This document shows, in pieces, positions 17,129-24,006 of a stretch of 41,887 nucleotides of DNA. The DNA comes from Novosphingobium profundi (GTDB lineage Bacteria; Pseudomonadota; Alphaproteobacteria; Sphingomonadales; Sphingomonadaceae). Position 1 is the stretch's first letter. Every line of letters begins with the position of its first letter. The notes under the pieces are model-generated. The model was not told where the DNA came from. It saw only the letters and a program-made list of their open reading frames with translations, and made no database searches. The position numbers were made by a program, and so were the translations under genes. The stretch covers positions 1 to 41,887 of the forward strand of contig NZ_JABWCU010000027.1 in the NCBI RefSeq assembly GCF_018491765.1, given 5' to 3'.

Positions 17129-18286
17129 TCAGGGCCTGCCCCGACGCGCAAAGAAGCTCTCGCAATACCCGGTCCAGGACGCGATCAATTTGGCGCCCTT
17201 CAACTTCGACAGACGCTCGCCCATCTGATCACGATAGGCGTTGGCGATAAGATCAATGTCCCATCCTCCACCAGAACGCCGCGCGATCGCGGCAAGCTCA
17301 TCGGCGCCAAATTGCAGCGTTCCGCTGGGGAAGCGCAGTTCGGAGGGTTCTCCCCCCCCCTTCCCCGTCAAAGCTGAGACGACGTTCTGCGTCAGCTCCT
17401 TTACTTCAACGGTCTCGACCTCGTCCTCACGCCGCGCCTTGCGTCCGCCGGAATGGCGCGAAATCTCATCCACGGTCGCGATCTGCGCCGGCGCGTCCTT
17501 GGGCTCAAAGCGAAATTCGATCTCGCTGACCGCGCGCCCTTTGCGGATTTCGCGCCATTCAACCCTGAAATGCGCAAGCTGGTCGATCTCAGCCTTGGCC
17601 TTCTCCAGCACCTTGCGTCGCAACTGGGCGAAGTCCTTGTAAACGTCCGGGCCAATTCCAAGCAGAGCTCGCAAGGCCATCATATCACCCTTCCAGGTCG
17701 ACTGGCGCCGGTGCAAACGCAGCGCGCCGACCTCGTAGAGCTTTAAGGCATAGTTCGAGCGAAAGCCGAGAACCGCCTGGCGATTGAGAACCGCATAAGT
17801 CTCAGATTCCTGGATCAGCTTGCGCGCTTCGGGCGTAAACTCCCATTCAATCCACCCCGATTCCGCGCCAGGCTCATCTTCAACCTCTTCGCGCGAAGAC
17901 GAGATCAGTGAGAAACGCATCGTCGCCTTCTTGCCGCGCCAGGACGTGTCGTCTATCGCGAACAGAGTGCGGTGCAGTTCCTCGAGCATATCGGAAATGC
18001 GCTCATTGCCCTTGTGGCCCCGGCGAATATCCGCCTTGCGCATACGATGTGAACGGTCTTCCCATGCATCGCCGCCTGCAGTCAGGATCATCAAGGCAAG
18101 AAGGCGCGACGCGGTAAGGCTAAGCGACTGGCCCTTGACGAACTTGACTTCGACAATGCTGCCCGGCTTTGCGAACTCATCGCCCCCCTTTGCCTGCAAG
18201 GCTGCCGCAACGCGCATCGCCCGACCAGGAGAAGGCTGGCCCACATCGCTATCCTCAGCATTGTCGGAAGCTCGATTTTTGGCCAT
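17129..18286 (-). CDS. repA: Replication initiator protein RepA (Rep_3-like)
   Basis: The replication initiator that binds iterons at the origin. The open frame runs up to 18550, but I place the start at the ATG at 18286 (MAKNRASDN). The first 88 codons of the longer frame overlap iteron-like GGTCAGG copies and an inverted pair that looks like a rep operator, and they do not resemble a protein domain. The core (about residues 40-290 of this form) reads as the tandem winged helices of initiators, with SLTASRLLALMILTAGGD and SNYALKLYEVGALRLHRR as landmarks (the latter is the typical Rep_3 LYELLxxH-like helix). The last 100 residues form a separate tail ending WTGYCESFFARRGRP. No clear ribosome site precedes 18286, so the start is unsettled. 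It precedes parA and parB in the same direction. Confidence 0.85.
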   Translation of the reverse strand: MAKNRASDNAEDSDVGQPSPGRAMRVAAALQAKGGDEFAKPGSIVEVKFVKGQSLSLTASRLLALMILTAGGDAWEDRSHRMRKADIRRGHKGNERISDMLEELHRTLFAIDDTSWRGKKATMRFSLISSSREEVEDEPGAESGWIEWEFTPEARKLIQESETYAVLNRQAVLGFRSNYALKLYEVGALRLHRRQSTWKGDMMALRALLGIGPDVYKDFAQLRRKVLEKAKAEIDQLAHFRVEWREIRKGRAVSEIEFRFEPKDAPAQIATVDEISRHSGGRKARREDEVETVEVKELTQNVVSALTGKGGGEPSELRFPSGTLQFGADELAAIARRSGGGWDIDLIANAYRDQMGERLSKLKGAKLIASWTGYCESFFARRGRP

Positions 18287-18329
18287 GTCATAACGCTCGA
18301 GGAGATTCGCACTTAAGGTTTCGGGTGTG

Positions 18330-18358
18330 CCTGACCTGTCCCAGATGGTCAAGTCAGG
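18330..18358. promoter_or_regulatory. Inverted iteron-like pair, candidate repA operator
   Basis: CCTGACC at 18330-18336 is the reverse of the GGTCAGG core seen in the iterons. It faces a direct-sense half GTCAGG at 18353-18358. In iteron plasmids, Rep dimers repress rep by binding such inverted half-sites just upstream of the gene. The position 44-72 bp ahead of the proposed start at 18286 fits that role. Confidence 0.45.
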
Positions 18359-18543
18359 ACAGGAATGGTCATCCTGAGCCCCCATGCGGTCAGGATCGAT
18401 CTGCCCCTCCAGGGAAAGCGAGCCTGCAGATTCCGGCGAGTCGTTGCGGTCAGGGGAGGGGAGGGCGAGAATCGTGCGCGGAGAGGTCCATTCCCTGCCG
18501 AAACGCGATGCTTGGACGTTGCGTGGGAGAGCCATTGGTGCCT

Positions 18544-18653
18544 CCCCCATCCGGTCAGGATAGCCCCAACCGGTCAGGGAAACACCCCCGATAGGTCAGG
18601 AAAGGGCCCCCAATAAGGCAGGCAAACTCCCCCAACCGGTCAGGAATACCCCC
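18544..18653. repeat. Iteron array, candidate replication origin
   Basis: Five tandem 19-22 bp units have a run of C, then A/T-rich bases, then GGTCAGG. Cores are at 18553, 18572, 18594 and 18638, with a degenerate one at 18617 (GGCAGG). Units begin CCCCCAT, CCCCAAC, CCCCCGA, CCCCCAA and CCCCCAA. Two more cores occur at 18388 and 18448 inside the longest repA frame. An AT-richer stretch follows at about 18665-18720, as expected for a melting zone. Confidence 0.75.
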
Positions 18654-18883
18654 TTCAACTCCGCTGGAATCCGTCGATTTTTGCCCCCTGAATCTGAATC
18701 CTTTAGAATCAGAAGACCTTCCGCTGCAAGCAGCGGCGCTGTTTGAAAGAGGATTCCAGAAGAAGGGAAGAAACCGAGGGACCATCTCGATCACCCGCAC
18801 CCATAGTTCATACCGAAAGATCATAACGAACCAACCTCCGACAGTAGACCGTACGGATTTAGTGTATATGCTATATTCGGACT

Positions 18884-19750
18884 ATGGCAACCACCCCTCA
18901 ATCCGCTGCTCGGCAGATCGTAAGGGACCTCAAAGGTACCTGGCACGGCCGCTATGGCAAGGTCTGCTGTCCAGCTCACGATGATCATCAAGCTTTGCTT
19001 TCGATCACGCCAGGCCGCAAAGCCGTGCTGTTCCACTGTTTTGCAGGCTGCACACAACGCGAGGTAATCAACGCTTTACGGGCTCAGCGGTTAAATCCAA
19101 CGATCTCAGCACGCGACAATGCAACTGCCAAACCGACAAACGACATGACCTCGTTATGCCGGCACCTGTGGGATCACGCACTTCCAACCCCTGGCACGCC
19201 TGCCGAGCGTTACCTTGCAAAGCGTGGCCTTCCCCGTTCGACGGCCGGACGGTACGCGCCCGGCGCCATAACGTATGAGGCAGGACGCAAACTCCGTTTA
19301 CCCGCACTTTTGCTACCTATGACCCAGAGCGGTCGGCTCGTAGCCCTATTGCGAATCTTCCTGGAAACCGATGGTCGCAAATGTGCGTGCCTTGATGCCG
19401 CCAAACGAACGTTGGGCGATCCGCGGCAAAGCGCGGTACATCTTGGAGCGCCAGCTGACGACACCATGAATCTGGCCGAAGGCTTCGAAGACGCAGAATC
19501 AGCCATCGTCCTCAACGAACTTAGCGGCTGCTCGGCCGTATGCGGTGTCGAGCGCTATCGTGATCTGTACATACCAGACCATGTCCGACGGGTCCGGGTT
19601 TACTCTCAACATGGCAAAGCCGCCCGAGATGGTCTTGTTCGCGCCCACCCGCACCTCACGGAAAATGGTCGCAGTCTTCAAATCATATTGCCTCCCCCTG
19701 GAGGGGATTGGAACGACGCGCTTCTTGCCAAGGGCAGGGCGGAACGGTGA
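18884..19750 (+). CDS. Toprim/zinc-finger primase-like protein
   Basis: A 288-residue protein of the plasmid DUF7146/Toprim type, related to DNA primases. An N-terminal CHC2-like zinc finger uses C29, H32, C52 and C56 (CPAHDD and FHCFAGC). A helical linker follows (ERYLAKRGLP near 107-116). The Toprim domain has its first acidic residue in NLAEGFEDAESA. The second Toprim motif, normally DxD with a following glycine, reads VYSQHGKAARDG, so the metal-binding aspartates appear lost. The protein may bind rather than polymerise nucleic acid. The start is the ATG at 18884, divergent from repA across the iterons. It is the first gene of the rightward block, and its TGA overlaps a GTG start for the next ORF. 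Confidence 0.8.
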   Translation: MATTPQSAARQIVRDLKGTWHGRYGKVCCPAHDDHQALLSITPGRKAVLFHCFAGCTQREVINALRAQRLNPTISARDNATAKPTNDMTSLCRHLWDHALPTPGTPAERYLAKRGLPRSTAGRYAPGAITYEAGRKLRLPALLLPMTQSGRLVALLRIFLETDGRKCACLDAAKRTLGDPRQSAVHLGAPADDTMNLAEGFEDAESAIVLNELSGCSAVCGVERYRDLYIPDHVRRVRVYSQHGKAARDGLVRAHPHLTENGRSLQIILPPPGGDWNDALLAKGRAER

Positions 19751-20049
19751 GAGCTCTAGCGATCCTTGGCGGTTTTGCCTGCGTTTGCGCCGCCATATGG
19801 TGGAATGGATCAAGCGGTGCGCAACACGACTTTTCGTGCGGCGACGTAGCTCCGAAGTCCGTGTGCCAAGGCAAGTCAGGCTTCGTCCGTGGCTTGCACG
19901 ATGCTCGGATTCTGTTGGCAAAGTCTGCGCGGCATCAAAGCCTGGCGCAGCCTCACCAAGAAGGCGAAATTCGCAGACAGACGCAGAGCTCGAGCGTCGC
20001 CCGAGGGGTGGGGGCGGGGGCGGGGGCAGGGCGCTCCTCGGGCGAATAG
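19747..20049 (+). CDS. Small membrane-anchored hypothetical protein
   Basis: The GTG at 19747 overlaps the Toprim gene stop (GTGA), a sign of translational coupling. The 100-residue product starts with a signal-anchor-like helix (ALAILGGFACVCAAIWW), followed by a short cysteine-containing segment (HDFSCGDVAPKSVCQGKSGF) and a low-complexity Gly/Ala tail (VGAGAGAGRSSGE). I do not recognise the family. The tail may be non-coding in origin, and the frame could be chance, but the overlap and N-terminal helix favour a real gene. Confidence 0.45.
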   Translation: MRALAILGGFACVCAAIWWNGSSGAQHDFSCGDVAPKSVCQGKSGFVRGLHDARILLAKSARHQSLAQPHQEGEIRRQTQSSSVARGVGAGAGAGRSSGE

Positions 20050-20101
20050 CGACTTACCTCCCCGTCAAAATCAATTTGGAAAGCCTGAAAGGAAGACCTC
20101 G

Positions 20102-20428
20102 ATGCCCCAGAACATTGCAGAATTCCGGATTATCGGCCGTATTGGAAAAATTCGCCCTCTGGAGAAAGTTACCTATGTCAGCGTCGCGTCAAACTACAAC
20201 CGGCGGGACGGGGACGACTGGAAGACTGATACCCATTGGAACAGCGTCGTGTGCTTTCCCAAGATCGCCGCCCAGGTCGAGAACGCCGAGGAAGGCGACC
20301 TTGTTCACATCACCGGGCGGACCCGCGAGAACAGCCATTCAGGTGACGCTGGCATCGTCTACAAGACCGACCTGATCGCGGATTCCTTCTCGATCCTGGC
20401 GCGCAAGATGGCCGAGCAGGACAACTAG
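20102..20428 (+). CDS. ssb: Single-stranded DNA-binding protein, copy 1
   Basis: A 108-residue OB-fold protein that coats single-stranded DNA. The pattern IAEFRIIGRIGKI, then THWNSVVCFPKIAAQVE, then GDLVHITGRTREN matches the strands of bacterial SSB. The acidic C-terminal tail that recruits partners is short (MAEQDN). The start at 20102 (GGAAG upstream) was chosen over 19889, because the longer frame only adds translated intergenic DNA. A second, clearly related copy lies at 26342. SSB in a plasmid leading region protects the incoming strand during conjugation and blocks SOS. The duplicated leader begins right after this gene. Confidence 0.85.
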   Translation: MPQNIAEFRIIGRIGKIRPLEKVTYVSVASNYNRRDGDDWKTDTHWNSVVCFPKIAAQVENAEEGDLVHITGRTRENSHSGDAGIVYKTDLIADSFSILARKMAEQDN

Positions 20429-20429
20429 A

Positions 20430-20824
20430 AACGGGGAGGGTCGGGAGCGGCCGGCCGGCACGGCTCTATCTCCGCTTCGCTCCGACCGAACCCACGAAGC
20501 GGTTTCGTCCTATACGGGTGACGATCCTCGCTCGATGCTGAGGCCGCGCCTGACGCGGCCACTTTCCTAAATCGCGATGAAAGAGGGGCGGCCTCCCCCC
20601 TTCCCGGCAAGGGCCAGGCCGTCTTCGCGCGCAGGCGCGCTGCGCTTGGCTCGCGCGAGGGTGTCCCCATCCTTCCGTCCGCTGCGCTTCCGTGCAGGAC
20701 GGGTGATCCCCCTCCCTCGCACTCGGCCCTCCGGTGCCGGTTCAACCCCCCCGGCTTCGCCAGCGGGCAGAAGCCGATGGACGCCATCGCCTTCGGCTCC
20801 ATGAGGAAAAAGGGAAGCCAGCAC
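20430..20824. repeat. Duplicated leader, copy A (upstream of ardC)
   Basis: About 390 bp similar to 23157-23544. Shared blocks include CACGGCTCTATCTCCGCTTC, GCGGTTTCGTCC, GGGTGACGATCCTCGCTC, CGGCTTCGCCAGCGGGCAGA, and GATGGACGCCATCGCCTTCG near the end, then AGGAAAAAGGGAA before the start codon. Hairpins include GGCCGCG/CGCGGCC (20542-20560) and GATGG/CCATC around 20775-20787. The segment ends at the ardC start. In the final 48 bp an in-frame ATG (20777) would add MDAIAFGSMRKKGSQH to ArdC. Confidence 0.75.
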
Positions 20825-21769
20825 ATGACCCGCAAGACCAAGACCACCCGCCACAACACCGCCCCGCGCACCGACGTGTACGAGGAAGTCACCAACCAGA
20901 TTATCGCTATGCTCGAAGAGTGCACCCGCCCATGGTCGCCCCGTTGGGCGTCCGGCCTTGCCTCTCTTCCCCGTCGCCACGAGGGAACCGCCTATCGGGG
21001 GATCAATATCCTGTTGCTTTGGACCGCCGCCATGACGCGCGGTTACGCCAATCCCTATTGGATGACCTACCGCCAGGCCGCCGAGTTGGGCGGGCAGGTC
21101 CGCAAGGGCGAAAAGGGCAATCTTGTCGTTCACGCCGGAACCTTCACCCCCAAGGACGGCGAAACCGGTGAGCCTGTCACCAACAGCGAGGGCGAAGAAG
21201 CCACCCGCAAATTCCTGAAGCGCTACGTCGTGTTCAACGTCGAGCAGATCGACGGGCTTGATATGTCCAAGTACCCCGCGCCTGCTGTCGAGATGAAGAA
21301 CCGCGACGAGCGCGATGCCGGACTGGACGAAGCCTTTGCCCGCTGGCCCGTTCCCTATGCCGAGGGCGGCCCGAGTGCTTTCTATGACCCTGCCGCCGAT
21401 CGTATCCAGATGCCCGCCTTTAGCGACTTTGAAAGTGGCAATGCCTTCTATGCGACCCTCGCCCATGAGGCCGTGCACAGCACCGGGAGCGCCAAGCGTC
21501 TCGCCCGCGAAACCCTTCGTTATTATGGAAAAGCCCGAGAAATCAGGGCAGAGGAGGAGCTCATTGCCGAGATTGGCGCCGCCATGCTTTGCGCGCAGCT
21601 TGGAATGGAGCCGACCGAGCGTGAGGACCATGCCGCTTACGTAGCTTCGTGGTTGACCGGCCTGCGGAATGATAAGCGGGCCATTTTCCGCGCTGCCAGC
21701 GCGGCACAGGCTGCCAGCGAATTGATTTTGTCCCATATGGATGCGCCTGTGCAGACGATCGCCGCGTGA
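20825..21769 (+). CDS. ardC: ArdC-type antirestriction protein
   Basis: A 314-residue ArdC homolog that protects incoming plasmid DNA from host restriction. The N-terminal domain (about 14-140) is the ssDNA-binding part, with the conserved RPWSPRWASG, YRGINILLLW and NPYWMTYRQAAELGGQVRKG blocks. The C-terminal domain (about 150-300) is a zinc metallopeptidase with HEAVHSTG (H214, E215, H218) and a later helix, EEELIAEIGAAML, that supplies the third ligand. The start at 20825 (MTRKTKTT) follows AAAAGGGAA. An in-frame ATG at 20777 lies in the conserved leader and is an alternative start. It lies in a block with ssb and parB-like genes that is oriented toward the candidate oriT, the usual leading-region context. 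Confidence 0.93.
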   Translation: MTRKTKTTRHNTAPRTDVYEEVTNQIIAMLEECTRPWSPRWASGLASLPRRHEGTAYRGINILLLWTAAMTRGYANPYWMTYRQAAELGGQVRKGEKGNLVVHAGTFTPKDGETGEPVTNSEGEEATRKFLKRYVVFNVEQIDGLDMSKYPAPAVEMKNRDERDAGLDEAFARWPVPYAEGGPSAFYDPAADRIQMPAFSDFESGNAFYATLAHEAVHSTGSAKRLARETLRYYGKAREIRAEEELIAEIGAAMLCAQLGMEPTEREDHAAYVASWLTGLRNDKRAIFRAASAAQAASELILSHMDAPVQTIAA

Positions 21770-21778
21770 GGGAGACCC

Positions 21779-21804
21779 CGAGGGCGGCGGCACAGCCGCC
21801 CTCG
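21779..21804 (+). terminator. GC hairpin after ardC
   Basis: CGAGGGCGGC (21779-21788) pairs perfectly with GCCGCCCTCG (21795-21804) around the loop GGCACA, 9 bases after the ardC stop. No U-run follows, so it may stabilise or process the mRNA rather than end transcription. Similar hairpins follow the DUF3768 gene and the ParB-like gene. Confidence 0.5.
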
Positions 21805-21919
21805 AAATGCGGATATGCGGAATTTCGGTAGTTTTAGCCCAAAACGCCCGAAATATGCCCTTTTTAAGGCGAAATCGCGCCTCCTTACAGCCTGTTCATA
21901 GCGCCTGCGTGATGGAGGT

Positions 21920-22261
21920 CTAACGCGATCTGGACGAGCGGGAACCGAGATCAAGCGAGACTGCGTTGACGCCTGGAGCAACGGCTTCGCGTGGCTCTCT
22001 ACGCGTGTCCATCGCAATCCATTGCCGCCCGTAAGTGCGGGCCACCAGGTAGAAAACGGAACCGTGGCAGCCGACAACCATGCATTTGTCACGCAGGTCG
22101 ATCGGGGAGCCGTTTGCGCCAAAGCGCAAAATCTGGATCGACACGTCCACCCGCTGTTGCATCCCGCAGCAGCGGCAATGCGATCGCGCCAGTGCGTTCG
22201 TGCGCGCCAGCTCGCCCCAGGTCGAGGCCCAACGAGGGAAAAGGGAGGCAATTTCGGTCAT
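21920..22261 (-). CDS. Small cysteine-rich (zinc-ribbon-like) hypothetical protein
   Basis: A 113-residue protein with a CxxC pair (HCRCCG, about residues 28-33) and a second Cys/His group (KCMVVGCHG) about 30 residues later, as in a small zinc ribbon. The linker DVSIQILRFGANGSPIDLRDK and the end YLVARTYGRQWIAMD look like natural protein. The start is at 22261 (MTEIASLFPRW). I recall similar uncharacterised proteins in sphingomonads but know no function. The rightward frame across the same DNA is basic and low-complexity and is a shadow. The gene runs opposite to its neighbours, facing ardC. Confidence 0.6.
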   Translation of the reverse strand: MTEIASLFPRWASTWGELARTNALARSHCRCCGMQQRVDVSIQILRFGANGSPIDLRDKCMVVGCHGSVFYLVARTYGRQWIAMDTRREPREAVAPGVNAVSLDLGSRSSRSR

Positions 22262-22332
22262 GGGATGAGCCTAGCAATCCGGCTCGACACCGTCCATGGT
22301 GCCTGTTGCGTCAAGCCACTGGCGGAAAAAGA

Positions 22333-22358
22333 AAAGGCCCACCTTTCGGCGGGCCTTT
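22333..22358. terminator. Bidirectional-type hairpin terminator
   Basis: AAAGGCCC (22333-22340) pairs with GGGCCTTT (22351-22358). Read leftward, the hairpin is followed by TTTTCTTTTT, a strong U-run. Rightward it is followed only by AATTTCC. It probably isolates the leftward zinc-ribbon gene at 22261 from transcription coming from the right. Confidence 0.55.
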
Positions 22359-22407
22359 AATTTCCTTAGACGATGAGGGGGGGCGTAAGCCCGCGTTCTC
22401 AAAGCCG

Positions 22408-23133
22408 ATGACCCCTTATATGGCGGTAGTGACGGTTTCGTCAATACCGTGCGCAGACAGGATAGTGACCTTGCCTTTCACTCCCGCTGAGCTTCAGGAT
22501 CTGCCCGAAGTTATTTCGGCACCGTGCTTTGCCACCTATCTCCAGGCGAAAGGCAATGATCGGGAGCAGGCGCTCGAGCTCTACGAATGGAATCTCGACA
22601 TTTCCTCGGCCCTGATCGTTCCTCTCCAGGTCTGTGAAGTCGCGGTTCGCAATGGGATCGCAGAAGCCATCGAGGCCGTCCATGGCGCGAACTGGCCCTG
22701 GAACAATGGTTATATCCGAAGCCTGCCGCGACCTAAAAATCGGTTTCGCTACAACCCGGCCGACGACCTTCAGGCCTGTGCCCGCAAGCTGCCGACGACT
22801 GGCAAGATCATCGCGGAGCTCAAATTTGCCTTCTGGGAGAATATCTTCACCGCCGGACAGGATAGCCGTCTTTGGAACGCACACTTCCGGACAGTCTTTC
22901 CAGGAGCACCGGGAGGGCTGAGCGTCGCCCAATGCCGCAGCCAGGCCTATGCCGACCTCCAGGGCATCCGCCATTTGCGCAACCGGATCGCGCACCATGA
23001 GCCGGTCTTCACACGCAATCTGACCGATGACTATCAACGCATCCATGACATGATTTCCTGGCGTAGCCCGACCGCGGCAGCGTGGATGGATGGCAAGCAG
23101 AACGTCACCGCCTTGATCGCGCAGAAACCCTGA
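22408..23133 (+). CDS. Abi-like HEPN protein
   Basis: A 241-residue protein matching the Abi-like (Abi_2/AbiD-F) family. The N-terminal FTPAELQDLPEVISAPCFATYL region, the helix LYEWNLDISSALIVPLQVCEVAVRNGI and the C-terminal RNRIAHHEPVF are typical. R191-x4-H196 forms the HEPN ribonuclease motif, followed by the conserved HEPVF. Family members cut RNA or trigger abortive infection, and some stand alone. The start could be 22408, or 22420 at the next ATG. The frame upstream of 22408 is the shadow of the zinc-ribbon gene. It lies between ardC and the second leader copy, so it is plausibly a leading-region defence cargo gene. Confidence 0.8.
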   Translation: MTPYMAVVTVSSIPCADRIVTLPFTPAELQDLPEVISAPCFATYLQAKGNDREQALELYEWNLDISSALIVPLQVCEVAVRNGIAEAIEAVHGANWPWNNGYIRSLPRPKNRFRYNPADDLQACARKLPTTGKIIAELKFAFWENIFTAGQDSRLWNAHFRTVFPGAPGGLSVAQCRSQAYADLQGIRHLRNRIAHHEPVFTRNLTDDYQRIHDMISWRSPTAAAWMDGKQNVTALIAQKP

Positions 23134-23156
23134 TTTCGTTTCAGACCTGGGGATAG

Positions 23157-23544
23157 GACGGGGAGGGGAGCGACCTCGCGGCACGGCTCTATCTCCGCTT
23201 CGCTTCAACCGAACCCGCAAGCGGTTTCGTCCCATGCGGGTGACGATCCTCGCTCAAAGATGCGGCGGCGTCGCCGCCAGGCTTGCCTGTCCGACTAAGG
23301 AGGGGGCGGCCTCCCCCTCCCTGCCCAAGAGCCGGGCCGTCTTCGCGCGGCAGGTCCGCGCTGCGCTTGGTGATCGCGGCGGTATCCCCACCCTTCCTTC
23401 GCTGACGCTTCCGTGCAGGGCGGGTGATCCCCCTCCCCCGCGATCAGCTCTCCATGTGCATTCCCACCCCCCGGCTTCGCCAGCGGGCAGAAGTCGATGG
23501 ACGCCATCGCCTTCGGCTCCATCAGGAAAAAGGGAAACAAGCAC
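23157..23544. repeat. Duplicated leader, copy B (upstream of the DUF3768 gene)
   Basis: A divergent copy of 20430-20824 in the same orientation. At the place where copy A has GGCCGCG/CGCGGCC, copy B has a different but perfect hairpin, GGCGGCG/CGCCGCC (23264-23278). The sequence changed while the pairing was kept. It ends with the same block, GATGGACGCCATCGCCTTCG, and AGGAAAAAGGGAA ahead of the start codon. An in-frame ATG at 23497 would add MDAIAFGSIRKKGNKH to the next protein. Confidence 0.75.
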
Positions 23545-23940
23545 ATGCCAGATTTCGCAAAAATGTCCGACGACGAACGCGGTGAATATGCAGCGCGCGT
23601 TGCCACTCTCAATGATGAACTGCGGGCCGACCTCAGCAACCCTCAACGGGGGCGTGTGGTGCTGACCCAGGGCATTCGCGCCATGATCGAGGACAGTGAC
23701 CTTTCGCCGTTCTGGATCGATAGCGCCGCCCTGCTGCGCATCGTGCGCGATTTTGCCGACTTCAGCGAAGACAACGACCCCTATGGAGAGCGCGACTTTG
23801 GCGCGTTCGAATGGAAGGGAACCCGCTGCTTCTGGAAGATCGACTACTACGACGCCGCGCTTGAGGGTGGATCGCCCGACCCCACTGATCCGGGTTTGAC
23901 CTGCCGCGTCATCACGATCCTTCGCGCCGACGAATACTGA
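23545..23940 (+). CDS. DUF3768 domain protein
   Basis: A 131-residue protein. The block GRVVLTQGIRAM (about 36-47), then DNDPYGERDFGAFEW (about 74-88), WKIDYYD and the ending TCRVITILRADEY match DUF3768. This is an uncharacterised family common on alphaproteobacterial plasmids beside ardC, ssb and parB-like genes. It is acidic and cytoplasmic, with no membrane segment. The start at 23545 follows AGGAAAAAGGG, with the alternative in-frame ATG at 23497 inside the duplicated leader. A GC hairpin lies 10 bases past the stop. Anti-defence or establishment functions would fit the neighbourhood, but nothing in the sequence shows a mechanism. Confidence 0.88.
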   Translation: MPDFAKMSDDERGEYAARVATLNDELRADLSNPQRGRVVLTQGIRAMIEDSDLSPFWIDSAALLRIVRDFADFSEDNDPYGERDFGAFEWKGTRCFWKIDYYDAALEGGSPDPTDPGLTCRVITILRADEY

Positions 23941-23950
23941 TCGGTCAGCA

Positions 23951-23978
23951 TCGAGGGCGGCGCAGCCGTCGCCCTCGA
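23951..23978 (+). terminator. GC hairpin after the DUF3768 gene
   Basis: TCGAGGGCG (23951-23959) pairs with CGCCCTCGA (23970-23978), and pairing extends into the loop. It is followed by CTTCTCCCTATTTTTAAGG, which includes a short U-run about 9 bases later. The arm is nearly the same as that after ardC (CGAGGGCGGC). Confidence 0.5.
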
Positions 23979-24006
23979 CTTCTCCCTATTTTTAAGGATT
24001 TCGATC

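Noticed and set aside
18544..18653. CRISPR-like repeats
   Set aside because: Units of 19-22 bp with no variable spacers, next to repA, are iterons. No cas gene or true CRISPR array was seen anywhere in the window.
20567..21793. Minus-strand 408-codon frame
   Set aside because: Antisense to ardC, which has all family motifs.
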